Shown one piece after another: positions 24,528 through 31,679 of a stretch of DNA of 37,100 nt. Location: contig JAHDPQ010000157.1 in the NCBI GenBank assembly GCA_018434245.1, forward strand, positions 1-37,100, written 5' to 3'. The stretch comes from Oscillospiraceae bacterium (lineage in GTDB: Bacteria; Bacillota; Clostridia; Oscillospirales; Ruminococcaceae). Under the pieces are notes generated by a model, which ran no database searches, had not been told where the DNA came from, and saw only the letters and a program-made list of their open reading frames with translations. The translations under genes were made by a program, and so were the position numbers. How positions within the stretch are numbered: position 1 is the first letter of the stretch; each line of letters opens with the position of its first letter.

Positions 24528-26198
24528 ATGAAAAAGCTACGCAGCCAAACCTATTTGAAACGGCCGATATGGTCCAATATCCGCGCTCTGTACAAAGGGG
24601 TAGGGTTCAGCGAATATGACCTTGAAAGGCCAATGATTGGCATAGCAAACTCGTGGAACACCGCCAACCCCGGGCATAGTGGCCTTAACGCCGTTGCAGA
24701 GGCCGTGCGGCAGGGCATCTGGCAGGCGGGCGGCACACCGGTCACATTCGGTATCATAGGGCCCTGCGACGGCATGGGCTGCGGAAACGACGGCATGCGC
24801 TACATCCTCCCTGCCCGCGGTTTAATTGCGGACGAGGTGCAGAGCATGGCGGAGATCAACCACCTTGACGGCCTAGTGCTTTTAGGCTCCTGCGACAAAG
24901 TGATACCCGGGCTTTTGATGGCGGCGGCGCGGCTTGATCTGCCCGCACTCCTCGTCAACGGGGGGCCATCGCTTGCGGGTGTACCGTTTGACGGACGGCA
25001 ATCGGATAATTCCAGCGTCACAGAGGCGCTGGCAATGCTCAACGACGGCAAGATCACGCAAGAGGAATACCTGCGTGTGGAAAACGGCTCCAGCCTCTGC
25101 TGGGGCTCCTGCTCCTTCCTTGGCACGGCCAATACGATGTGCGCCGTTGCGGAGGCGCTGGGCATGATGCTTCCCGGCAGCTCCATGATTCCCTCGGTCT
25201 ATGCGGAGCGCTTGCGCGCTGCGCAGGCATCCGGGCGGAGAATTGTCAGTATGGTGCACGAAGGGCTTAACGCTCGCAAGGTCATCAACTGCCACGGGCT
25301 TAGAAACGCGGCCCGCCTCGGCATGGCAATCGGCGGCTCCACCAATATGGCGCTGCATTTTCCAGCTATCGCTTACGAGGCAGAGTGCGCCTTTACCATG
25401 GAAGATATCGATACTATCGCCCGCTCCACGCCGCATATTGCCAAAATATACCCCAACGGCCCGCTCACCGTGCCCGATTTTTACAATGCGGGCGGTGTAC
25501 CCGCGGTTATGAAGCACCTTTTGCCCATGCTGGATAAGGAGGCGCTTTTGTGTACGGGGGAAACTTGGGCAGAAATGCTCAAGTGCATACCGGCCGTAGA
25601 AAATGACGTCATCCACGCGCTCGAGAACGCGTGGCATACACGGGGAAGCCTCGCGGTGCTGCGTGGCAACCTCGCACCGGATTCGGCTATCACCAAGCCC
25701 ACCGCGATCGATCCCGGTATGCAACGCTTCAGCGGCGTTGCCCGCTGCTTCGATTCGGAGGAGGAGGCCTCCGGGGCCGTACTTGCGGGCGGCATTCGCC
25801 CGGGCGACGTGCTCGTGATACGCTATGAGGGGCCTCGGGGTGGCCCGGGCATGCGCGAAATGGCACGCGTCATGAAGATGCTCTACGGGCAGGGGCTTGC
25901 GCTCTCCACAGCCATCGTAACGGACGGGCGCTTTTCGGGCACGAACAACGGCTGTTTTGTGGGGCATGTATCGCCAGAGGCATCCGCGGGCGGTCCCATC
26001 GCCGCGGTGCGCGACGGCGATCGTATTTCCATTGATATTCCCGCAGGCACGCTAACGCTGGAGATCCCCGAGGAAGCGCTTCGGGAACGCCTCAAGAACC
26101 TTACACCGCCTATGAAAAAGAAAGCGGTTGGCTGCTTGAACATTTACGCAAGGTTGGCGGAGTCCGCCGATAAAGGCGGCATCATCCCAAACAGGTAA
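24528..26198 (+). CDS. IlvD/Edd-family dehydratase (probable sugar-acid dehydratase)
   Basis: A 556-residue Fe-S dehydratase of the size of DHAD. Candidate cluster cysteines are Cys80 (GPCDGMG), Cys122 (GSCDK) and Cys194 (WGSCSFLGTANTM). The C-terminal substrate region contains VTDGRFSGTNNG and GHVSPEA. The family dehydrates dihydroxy acids or aldonates to 2-keto acids. Biosynthetic ilvD is not expected beside a sugar transporter, so an aldonate dehydratase feeding the DapA-type aldolase is the better reading. It ends the operon. Confidence 0.88.
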   Translation: MKKLRSQTYLKRPIWSNIRALYKGVGFSEYDLERPMIGIANSWNTANPGHSGLNAVAEAVRQGIWQAGGTPVTFGIIGPCDGMGCGNDGMRYILPARGLIADEVQSMAEINHLDGLVLLGSCDKVIPGLLMAAARLDLPALLVNGGPSLAGVPFDGRQSDNSSVTEALAMLNDGKITQEEYLRVENGSSLCWGSCSFLGTANTMCAVAEALGMMLPGSSMIPSVYAERLRAAQASGRRIVSMVHEGLNARKVINCHGLRNAARLGMAIGGSTNMALHFPAIAYEAECAFTMEDIDTIARSTPHIAKIYPNGPLTVPDFYNAGGVPAVMKHLLPMLDKEALLCTGETWAEMLKCIPAVENDVIHALENAWHTRGSLAVLRGNLAPDSAITKPTAIDPGMQRFSGVARCFDSEEEASGAVLAGGIRPGDVLVIRYEGPRGGPGMREMARVMKMLYGQGLALSTAIVTDGRFSGTNNGCFVGHVSPEASAGGPIAAVRDGDRISIDIPAGTLTLEIPEEALRERLKNLTPPMKKKAVGCLNIYARLAESADKGGIIPNR

Positions 26199-26404
26199 CC
26201 CCCCTTGGCGCCGTACGGATCCGGCAGGCACAGCGTCAATAATTCCGATTAAAACGATACTCTTCATGGTATCAGGACTTGTTTATTGGAACCAACCTCT
26301 CTGCTATCCCGCAGCGGTAGATGGCTTGATTAGGCTTCAAGATCGAACAGCTCCGCAGCCAATGTAAGTTTTTCAAGATGAGAAAATCTTTTATGATAAG
26401 TGAG
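26199..26404. other. Intergenic stretch after the sugar-acid operon
   Basis: No gene or clear hairpin directly follows the dehydratase stop. The next terminator on either strand is at 26405-26449. Confidence 0.5.
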
Positions 26405-26449
26405 AAAAACAACGGCCATCGGGCAACTTCACCGACGGCTATTGTTTTT
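26405..26449. terminator. Bidirectional terminator between the sugar-acid operon and the Xre gene
   Basis: AAAAACAACGGCCATCGGG pairs with CCGACGGCTATTGTTTTT with few mismatches. The poly-A/poly-T ends serve both strands. Confidence 0.75.
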
Positions 26450-26478
26450 GCATAATAATTCAGAAGTACATCAAAAAC

Positions 26479-26733
26479 CTATTGCAAAGAAAACTGGTTT
26501 TTAACGTGATTTACCTTCCCGGTTAACTTTTGGAATAGGATTTTTGTGCGGGTAAGAAGCTGATCCAACTCACAATCAAAAGCTTCACAGATGCGGTCTA
26601 GATAATCGAGAGTGATTCTTACAGGCACACCGTGATAAAGGTTGTTGATCGTGTTAGATCGGATTCCTGTTATTCGGGAAAGTTCGGCCTGGGACATATG
26701 CCGTTCTTCTAGTAAGCGGGAAAGGTAAATCAA
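26479..26733 (-). CDS. Xre-family helix-turn-helix regulator
   Basis: An 84-residue protein with an N-terminal HTH (YLSRLLEERHMSQAELSRIT, then IRSNTINNLYHG and LDYLDRICEAFDCELDQLL). The first in-frame start is TTG 26733 with no good ribosome site, so the start is uncertain. It is divergent from the Abi-alpha gene with 24 bases between, a layout typical of a regulator controlling an adjacent defence gene. Confidence 0.78.
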   Translation of the reverse strand: MIYLSRLLEERHMSQAELSRITGIRSNTINNLYHGVPVRITLDYLDRICEAFDCELDQLLTRTKILFQKLTGKVNHVKNQFSLQ

Positions 26734-26757
26734 AAGATGTAAGGGGGCAAAGGAATC

Positions 26758-27702
26758 GTGCTCGATAAAATCGCGGAATCATTAATACCTTCATTTTTGA
26801 AAAAGGTAGCTGAATCTCCGTCTGAGGAATTGGGAAGCCGCATAGCTGATGTGATCAATTTGATTTTCACCCCTATTTTAATGCTAAAAATAAAACAGGA
26901 ACACCACTTAAAGAATTTCGCAAAGGAACTCGATAGTGATTTGTCTGAAATTCCTACAGAACGCCTGTGTGAACCTCCATTGCATTTATTAGGGCCAGCT
27001 CTAGAAGCAAGCAAATATTATTATGAGAATGAAGACTTGAGAAGAATGTTTTCTCAGCTGATCGCATCGTCATGTGATTTTAAAAAGCTTCCTTTTGTAC
27101 AGCCATCTTTTGTTGAAGTGTTGAAACAATTGTCAATGGTGGATGCTCAAATCTTAACTCTTTTTAGAAAAGAGGACACAATTACTGTATCTACCTCACT
27201 AACAATTAATGATCAAGAACCCATTCCGTCTGATCCTCAGCCAATATCTAAAAGCTATGTTGAAGTGATATATCCCATCGTAGAAATGCACTTAAAAGAC
27301 AATCAAGGATATACATTGTTGCAAAATGATGTATTTGTAGAAACAGATATTGAGGACATGGCAACGGTGGCTTCAGCAATTGGAAATTTAACTCGCCTTG
27401 GGCTTATAACCGTTGATTATACAAAAAAGCTGAGCGAAGACCAGTACAACAAGTTTTATAACCACCCATTTTATAAAGACACTCAAAAAAAATATATTGT
27501 CGGTCAAGATGATCCCATTCCAAATGGGGTAAGTCTCAGCTTTGTAAATATTCGTGGGCATATCTGTATGGGAAATAGTTTTGAGCAAATTGAACTACGC
27601 AAAGGGCTTACCCGTTTGACTCAGTATGGATATGATTTTTCTAAAGTATGTATTGTGTCCGATGACATCAAGCCCATTGTTCACGCATCTTCTGTTAACT
27701 GA
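26758..27702 (+). CDS. Abi-alpha (DUF4393) family protein, putative phage defence
   Basis: A 314-residue protein. The conserved DUF4393 core is at about 65-120 (LCEPPLHLLGPALEASKYYYENEDLRRMFSQLIASS, then QPSFVEVLKQLS). Family members are annotated as abortive-infection alpha proteins; the mechanism is not established. The C-terminal half (YVEVIYPIVEMHLK, then ASAIGNLTRLGLI) resembles a winged-helix-like sensor region. It starts at GTG 26758 with AAAGGA very close upstream. Codon use is AT-rich compared with the sugar-acid island, suggesting separate acquisition. Confidence 0.8.
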   Translation: MLDKIAESLIPSFLKKVAESPSEELGSRIADVINLIFTPILMLKIKQEHHLKNFAKELDSDLSEIPTERLCEPPLHLLGPALEASKYYYENEDLRRMFSQLIASSCDFKKLPFVQPSFVEVLKQLSMVDAQILTLFRKEDTITVSTSLTINDQEPIPSDPQPISKSYVEVIYPIVEMHLKDNQGYTLLQNDVFVETDIEDMATVASAIGNLTRLGLITVDYTKKLSEDQYNKFYNHPFYKDTQKKYIVGQDDPIPNGVSLSFVNIRGHICMGNSFEQIELRKGLTRLTQYGYDFSKVCIVSDDIKPIVHASSVN

Positions 27703-27703
27703 T

Positions 27704-27799
27704 CTACTCGATTTGCCATATGGATAGCATGTCCACAGCAGTAGCCAAAGCTTCGGCATCTTTCAGGTAGGTGGATATTTCGGCGGTTCCCGCTATCAT
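27704..27799 (-). CDS. Small ORF at the end of the phage tail-chaperone relic
   Basis: A 31-residue frame (MIAGTAEISTYLKDAEALAT, then AVDMLSIWQIE) begins in an ATGA overlap with the stop of the preceding fragment. Helical composition and coupling suggest a former phage tail gene piece. No function can be assigned. Confidence 0.35.
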   Translation of the reverse strand: MIAGTAEISTYLKDAEALATAVDMLSIWQIE

Positions 27800-27935
27800 A
27801 CTTGGGCATTAGGCTGATCTCGGGTACGTTTTTGGATTGACGCGATGACAAATGCTTTTTCATGGGGGGAAAGGAAGAGATACTCGGAGGGCTTCCAATG
27901 AAATTTATGCAACGCATATTGGCATACATTGCATC
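27796..27935 (-). pseudogene. Phage tail-assembly chaperone extension, frameshifted
   Basis: The frame FHWKPSEYLFLSPHEKAFVI then ASIQKRTRDQ matches the small helical protein that follows XkdN-type chaperones in tail operons. Its N-terminal part (EGDADAMYANMRC) lies in a different frame, so it is broken near 27895. Confidence 0.55.
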
Positions 27936-27949
27936 GGCATCACCCTCCG

Positions 27950-28347
27950 CTAGGAGTTTTTTGTTTCTTCCACCAAATCGTCCATAGATTCGTCAAACCC
28001 GGAAAGCTGTATGATGGCCTGCATCGACGCTCAGCTTCCCCGGCCTTCAATGCGGCGTTCAGGTATTGCTCCGGCTTCAAAAAACCGCCCTCTTTTAGGG
28101 CAGCCGTGTCCTTAAAAGATGGATCCCAAGTGTGGTTGATAATCACCAAACTCTGATATTTAGCCGCAGAAAAGCTGGCATCTTTTTTCTTGACATTAAA
28201 GCTTGACGCCTGATTCCGATAGTCGTTGCACTGCTCCAAGGCCATGGAGGAAATTTTGAATTTGATAGGATTTCCATTTTCGTCGGTCAATCGGGAGGAT
28301 ATAACTACCTCATCCATCCAAGTTTCGGCAAACTGCAAAAGATTCAT
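27950..28347 (-). pseudogene. XkdN-like phage tail-assembly chaperone with frameshift
   Basis: From ATG 28347 (GGAGC upstream) the frame reads MNLLQFAETWMDEVVISSRL, then GNPIKFKISSM and LKPEQYLNAALKAGE, the pattern of XkdN-like tail chaperones. At about 28025 the natural C-terminal sequence (MQAIIQLSGFDESMDDLVEE, then TKNS and stop at 27950) continues in another frame, while the original frame runs on into nonsense. One indel has therefore inactivated or altered it. In related phages a programmed frameshift occurs near this gene, but farther downstream. Confidence 0.6.
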
Positions 28348-28374
28348 ATTCGGGCTCCTTTCAATTTAGGTATG

Positions 28375-28530
28375 TTAAAAATCGGAGAAGGAGCGCTGGC
28401 GCAGATTGGTTTCCGTAACGATTAAAACAGCATCCTCCTCATAGGTCAGGTTTTCACGGATAATAACGGGGCCTCAATCCCGCAAGCTGGGCGGCATTTT
28501 TACGGTTGTGTCCGCTTAGAATGATTACCG
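28375..28530 (-). pseudogene. ParB-domain remnant
   Basis: Two frames give IILSGHNRKNAAQLAGL and then VIIRENLTYEEDAVLIVTET with NLRQRSFSDF and a stop at 28375. This is the core of the ParB nuclease-like domain (GHNRxNAAxLAG, TETNLxQRSFSD). The N-terminal part and the C-terminal HTH are gone. Confidence 0.65.
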
Positions 28531-28539
28531 CCCGTCCTG

Positions 28540-28909
28540 GTTATGCCAAAGGATATGGTATCAACGTATCGTGTCAGGATATGTTCACGGAAATCTACAT
28601 TGCAGGGATTTCGATCAAGGGTAAAAAGCTGAGTGTTGGAGAGGATCAAGTCAACCCCACACTTGGTTTTGAATATGTAGCTAGGGGCAATGGCTCGTCC
28701 TCAACCAGCCTGCGTATTAGCGTATTGATTGTCACCTCCAGCTTGTTGGTGTTCTTCACACCGGAAATAATGCTTGAATGTCCCTGACCGTCAAAGTCAA
28801 TCAGGGCAGTACAGTTTCCTCTCTTGGACAAAAGATAGGCAAGCGTGGTTGCCGTGGCTGTTTTTCCCACTCCACCCTTTCCATTAATAATCGCAATGAT
28901 TTTTGCCAT
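28540..28909 (-). pseudogene. ParA-family ATPase remnant, frameshifted and truncated
   Basis: ATG 28909 opens a ParA N terminus with deviant Walker A ([20 protein letters not shown]) and the FDGQGHSS switch. After SKPSVG the frame fails, and the true continuation ([18 protein letters not shown], then CNVDFREHIL) is in another frame. It then runs directly into ParB sequence, so an internal deletion has removed the ParA C-terminal half. The start lies 128 bases from the right junction, the usual place for partition genes at the end of such elements. Confidence 0.7.
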
Positions 28910-29013
28910 CGGCGTGCTCCTTTCTTGGGTAAAAGATTTGGGTAATGGGTAAATAGGGTAAAAAAGTGGACTAAGATTAGCGAAAAATCCTTTGGTATAG
29001 CGGTTTTCCTTGC

Positions 29014-29038
29014 TTAGTCCAATTATAACAGAGTCACC
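29014..29038. other. Right attachment junction (attR-like)
   Basis: TTAGTCC (29014-29020) is the outer arm; 16 bases follow, then the proposed crossover CC at 29037-29038, and collagen repeat from there. It is the mirror partner of the left junction. Confidence 0.45.
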
Positions 29039-29267
29039 TACCGGCCCCGCTGGTGCTGATGGTCCTGCTGGCCCTACCGGCCCTGCTGGTGCTGATGGCC
29101 CTGCCGGCCCTGCTGGCCCTACCGGCCCTGCTGGTGCTGATGGCCCTGCCGGCCCTGCTGGCCCTACTGGCCCCGCTGGTGCTGATGGCCCTGCTGGCCC
29201 TGCTGGTGCTGATGGCCCCGCTGGCCCTGCTGGCCCCGCTGGTGCTGATGGTCCTGCTGGCCCTACT
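29037..29267 (+). pseudogene. Collagen-repeat fragment continuing the interrupted gene
   Basis: 231 bases encode only Gly-Pro-Ala/Thr and Gly-Ala-Asp triplets, using the same codons as the end of the 5897-6607 gene. The Gly-X-Y register breaks at 29268 (PTAPLIYAQ). There is no start signal and no C-terminal domain. It lies between two mobile regions. Confidence 0.7.
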
Positions 29268-29302
29268 GCTCCGCTTATTTATGCACAACTTTTGCGGAAG
29301 CG

Positions 29303-31054
29303 TTACGATACAGCTCCCTGCCCTACGAGGGTAAGGTCATTGCGGTTATTTTCGATGAAGTCAACCACCCGCTTAAACTCGTCGGCAAAGGTGAAATCTA
29401 TGGTGAGCTGCCCATCTGCATGGACATAGATGGTATCAATCAGCTCCACCACAATCCCGCGACTGAGCTCCTTGATGTTTTGGTGCTTCAAGAAGGCAGT
29501 GAGATAGGGATCCTCTGCATTCACACCATTTGCCAAGGTGCTGATTTCGTCTTTAATGTTCTCCACCGCCGCCTTCAGCATGGCTGATTTTTCATCAAAC
29601 TCCGCCTTCATGTTGCGGTAATCCTCTTTGGTGATATCGCCGCTCTTCCAGTCCATATACAAGCTGCTGATGGCCTTGACGACCTGATCCAACTCCTCCT
29701 GACGGAGCTTAAGCATCGCATCCAGTCGATTGGATTGGGTTTTTACAACGGGGCGTTCATGAATGGTATCCAGCGTGTTGCTCAAGGACTGAACCAGATC
29801 AATCTGCAAGTGAATGGCATCGTAAACTGCCTTTGCGATTTTGTCCTCACGAATAGAGCGCTTGATGCAAGTTCCCGCCCCCTTGTCAACGACCGTTCTG
29901 CAATGGTAGTAGACAAACTGCTTGGAGGTCTTGCGCCGCATGGCTTTTTTGCAGTCAGAGCAGCGCAGCATACCAGAAAAGAGATAGTTTTTCGTTTTGC
30001 CCGGCGCAGTCCGCGTATCGCGGGAATGAAGCGATTGTGCTTGCAGGAATAATTCCTCGCTGATTATGGCCTCATGGGTATTTGGCACAACGTACCATTC
30101 ACTCTCATCTGTCTTGATCTGTGTATGAACCTTATAGCTGATGACCCGTTGCCGCCCCTGCACCATGTTGCCGATGTACATTTCGTTTTTCAGAATGCCC
30201 AGCACATTGTTTGCGGACCACAGACCGTCATTGACCTTCGAGTTGGGATTTTGATACTTGAGCCTTTGCACCTTCTGCTTATAGGCGGTCGGGTTTGGAG
30301 TCCCCAGCTCATTGAGCTTGACGGCGATGCCCCGCTTGCTCATGCCATCCACCACAAACCAGTGAAAAATATCCCGAACGATTCCGGCCACCGCTTCATC
30401 CACCAACAGGCTGTTTTTATCCTGTGGATCTTTGATGTACCCATAAGGGGCAAATGCGCCGATGAACTCGCCGCGTCTGCGCTTGGCGTCAAAGGTTCTG
30501 CGGATATCTGCCGAGGTTTTGGCGGCAAAGCGGTCATTCATCAGGCCGTTGATGGGGATTTCCATCCCCCCCGTAATGGCATCCGGATCATGATAGCTAT
30601 CCACAAAGGGATTGCCACTGGAGATAAAGCGCACGCCCAAGCGGGGAAAGATCTGCTCCAAATACCGCCCTTGGTCGGCGTAGTTGCGGAATGCTCTGGA
30701 CAACGTCTTGACCACAATGCAGTTAATTCTGCCGTCTTGAGCAAACTCCATCATCCGCTGAAAATCGTCCCGGGTGTCGTCGGTGCCGGTTAATCCATCG
30801 TCCGTAAAATATTCGACGACGGTGTAATGCTCTTCGCGGAAGTAATCCTCCACCCACTCAGTCAGAATTTTGTCCTGCTCCACAATGCTTCCGCTGGAAT
30901 CGTTGGCGACGTTTTGCGGACTTTTCCGCTTGCCGCGCCGGTTGCCCGTCTGTTCTTCTTCCTTTTCTTTATCCTCCCGCGAAAGCCGGATGTAAATACC
31001 CACGTTCCAATGCTTTGCGGTTTCCGTGCGAGTCGATTTGCGTACCCTTGCCAT
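29303..31054 (-). CDS. Large serine recombinase next to the second collagen junction
   Basis: A 583-residue protein with an N-terminal basic segment, resolvase domain ([28 protein letters not shown]) with an inserted Lys/Arg-rich loop at about 40-60 ([12 protein letters not shown]), Recombinase domain, zinc ribbon ([11 protein letters not shown], then YYHCRTV and GTCIKR) and coiled coil. The start at ATG 31054 has AAGGAGG upstream; a TTG at 31072 is less likely. Its stop is only 35 bases from the point where the collagen repeats end, so it is the natural candidate for the insertion at that junction. Confidence 0.92.
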   Translation of the reverse strand: MARVRKSTRTETAKHWNVGIYIRLSREDKEKEEEQTGNRRGKRKSPQNVANDSSGSIVEQDKILTEWVEDYFREEHYTVVEYFTDDGLTGTDDTRDDFQRMMEFAQDGRINCIVVKTLSRAFRNYADQGRYLEQIFPRLGVRFISSGNPFVDSYHDPDAITGGMEIPINGLMNDRFAAKTSADIRRTFDAKRRRGEFIGAFAPYGYIKDPQDKNSLLVDEAVAGIVRDIFHWFVVDGMSKRGIAVKLNELGTPNPTAYKQKVQRLKYQNPNSKVNDGLWSANNVLGILKNEMYIGNMVQGRQRVISYKVHTQIKTDESEWYVVPNTHEAIISEELFLQAQSLHSRDTRTAPGKTKNYLFSGMLRCSDCKKAMRRKTSKQFVYYHCRTVVDKGAGTCIKRSIREDKIAKAVYDAIHLQIDLVQSLSNTLDTIHERPVVKTQSNRLDAMLKLRQEELDQVVKAISSLYMDWKSGDITKEDYRNMKAEFDEKSAMLKAAVENIKDEISTLANGVNAEDPYLTAFLKHQNIKELSRGIVVELIDTIYVHADGQLTIDFTFADEFKRVVDFIENNRNDLTLVGQGAVS

Positions 31055-31189
31055 GCGCCCTCCTTCCCCCAATGATCACAGCTTCATGTTACCGTCATTC
31101 CCATGGTTTTACAACTCCAATGTCGAAAAAACCATGGGGCAAAGGGTAGAAATTCTGCCTCATGGATTGTTGATTTTTATTGTTAAACC

Positions 31190-31450
31190 CTACCTTTGCT
31201 TTAGCTGAGAAAAGTAGCTGACCAAGGAGTCGGACAGGGTTCTCCCTTCATTCAGGAAGCGTGTGCGAACTGGCGTATCCCCGCTCATAAAGCAGTAAGG
31301 ATTTCCTATTTGTTCCATCACCGAAAGTAACTTTTGCTCATGAGGCAGTTTTGGGGAAATGGAAACCGTACCCACATCGACCAAAGTTCCCGGATTTATT
31401 GTTGTGATATCCACCTGACTCATACCCAAAAGCGTTTGACTGCTGATCAT
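31190..31450 (-). CDS. Small mobile-element protein (DUF6870-like), second copy
   Basis: An 86-residue paralogue of the 12510-12773 product: VDITTINPGTLVDVGTVSIS, LPHEQKLLSVMEQIGNPYCF, then TLSDSLVSYFS. The YCYRCG cysteine pair of the other copy is reduced to one cysteine (YCFMSG). It lies 135 bases upstream of a large serine recombinase, like the first copy. ATG 31450 is preceded by GGGAGGGG. Function unknown. Confidence 0.68.
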   Translation of the reverse strand: MISSQTLLGMSQVDITTINPGTLVDVGTVSISPKLPHEQKLLSVMEQIGNPYCFMSGDTPVRTRFLNEGRTLSDSLVSYFSQLKQR

Positions 31451-31559
31451 TCACACCCCTCCCTGCTAAATGCATATGTTATGCCGCTTGTACAGAATGC
31501 CGCGAACAAGCCAAATTTCGCAAACCGGTGTAAAGGCACACGCTCTGTGTGTATCAAGA

Positions 31560-31591
31560 AGCAGCCCGCCTACGAGAAGTAAGCGGGCTGC
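31560..31591. repeat. Left copy of a 32-bp target duplication (hairpin)
   Basis: Identical to 33089-33120. It folds as GCAGCCCGC / GCGGGCTGC with an inner TAC/GTA pair. Confidence 0.8.
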
Positions 31592-31592
31592 A

Positions 31593-31607
31593 CAGCCTGT
31601 CAAAGAA
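31593..31607 (+). repeat. Left terminal inverted repeat of the IS
   Basis: CAGCCTGTCAAAGAA, matching the right end CAGAGTGTCAAAAAA in 12 of 15 positions. Confidence 0.65.
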
Positions 31608-31637
31608 CCCCTGATTTCTTCCATGAAATCAGGGGTT
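31606..31637 (-). terminator. Hairpin after the transposase gene
   Basis: A perfect 13-bp stem (AACCCCTGATTTC and complement) with a 6-base loop, 43 bases past the transposase stop. The T-tail is weak (CTTTG). It may also block outside transcription from entering the element. Confidence 0.55.
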
Positions 31638-31679
31638 CAGCTTGTAAAGCGCGTGGAAAGCACAAGAAAAAGGGCGTAT

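Larger units (their letters stand above)
6569..29038. mobile_element. About 22.5-kb composite insertion splitting the collagen-like gene
   Basis: The boundaries are defined by the loss and resumption of the Gly-Pro-Ala coding repeat. Inside are three large serine recombinases near the left end, ParA/ParB and phage tail-chaperone relics near the right end, insertion-sequence debris, a sugar-acid operon and an Abi-type gene. The layout (recombinases at one end, partition genes at the other) matches an integrated phage or conjugative/mobilisable element that has lost most structural genes and carries metabolic cargo. An assembly join across identical collagen repeats is the main alternative. Confidence 0.6.

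Noticed and set aside
24528-26198. Biosynthetic dihydroxy-acid dehydratase (ilvD)
   Set aside because: No branched-chain amino-acid genes are nearby; the operon context is sugar transport and catabolism.
6578-29036. GTCA present at both collagen junctions (6578-6581 and 29033-29036) as att core
   Set aside because: Joining there would shift the collagen frame and hit a stop within a few codons, and the mirror-image arms would be off-centre. The CC placement explains more, though GTCA cannot be excluded.
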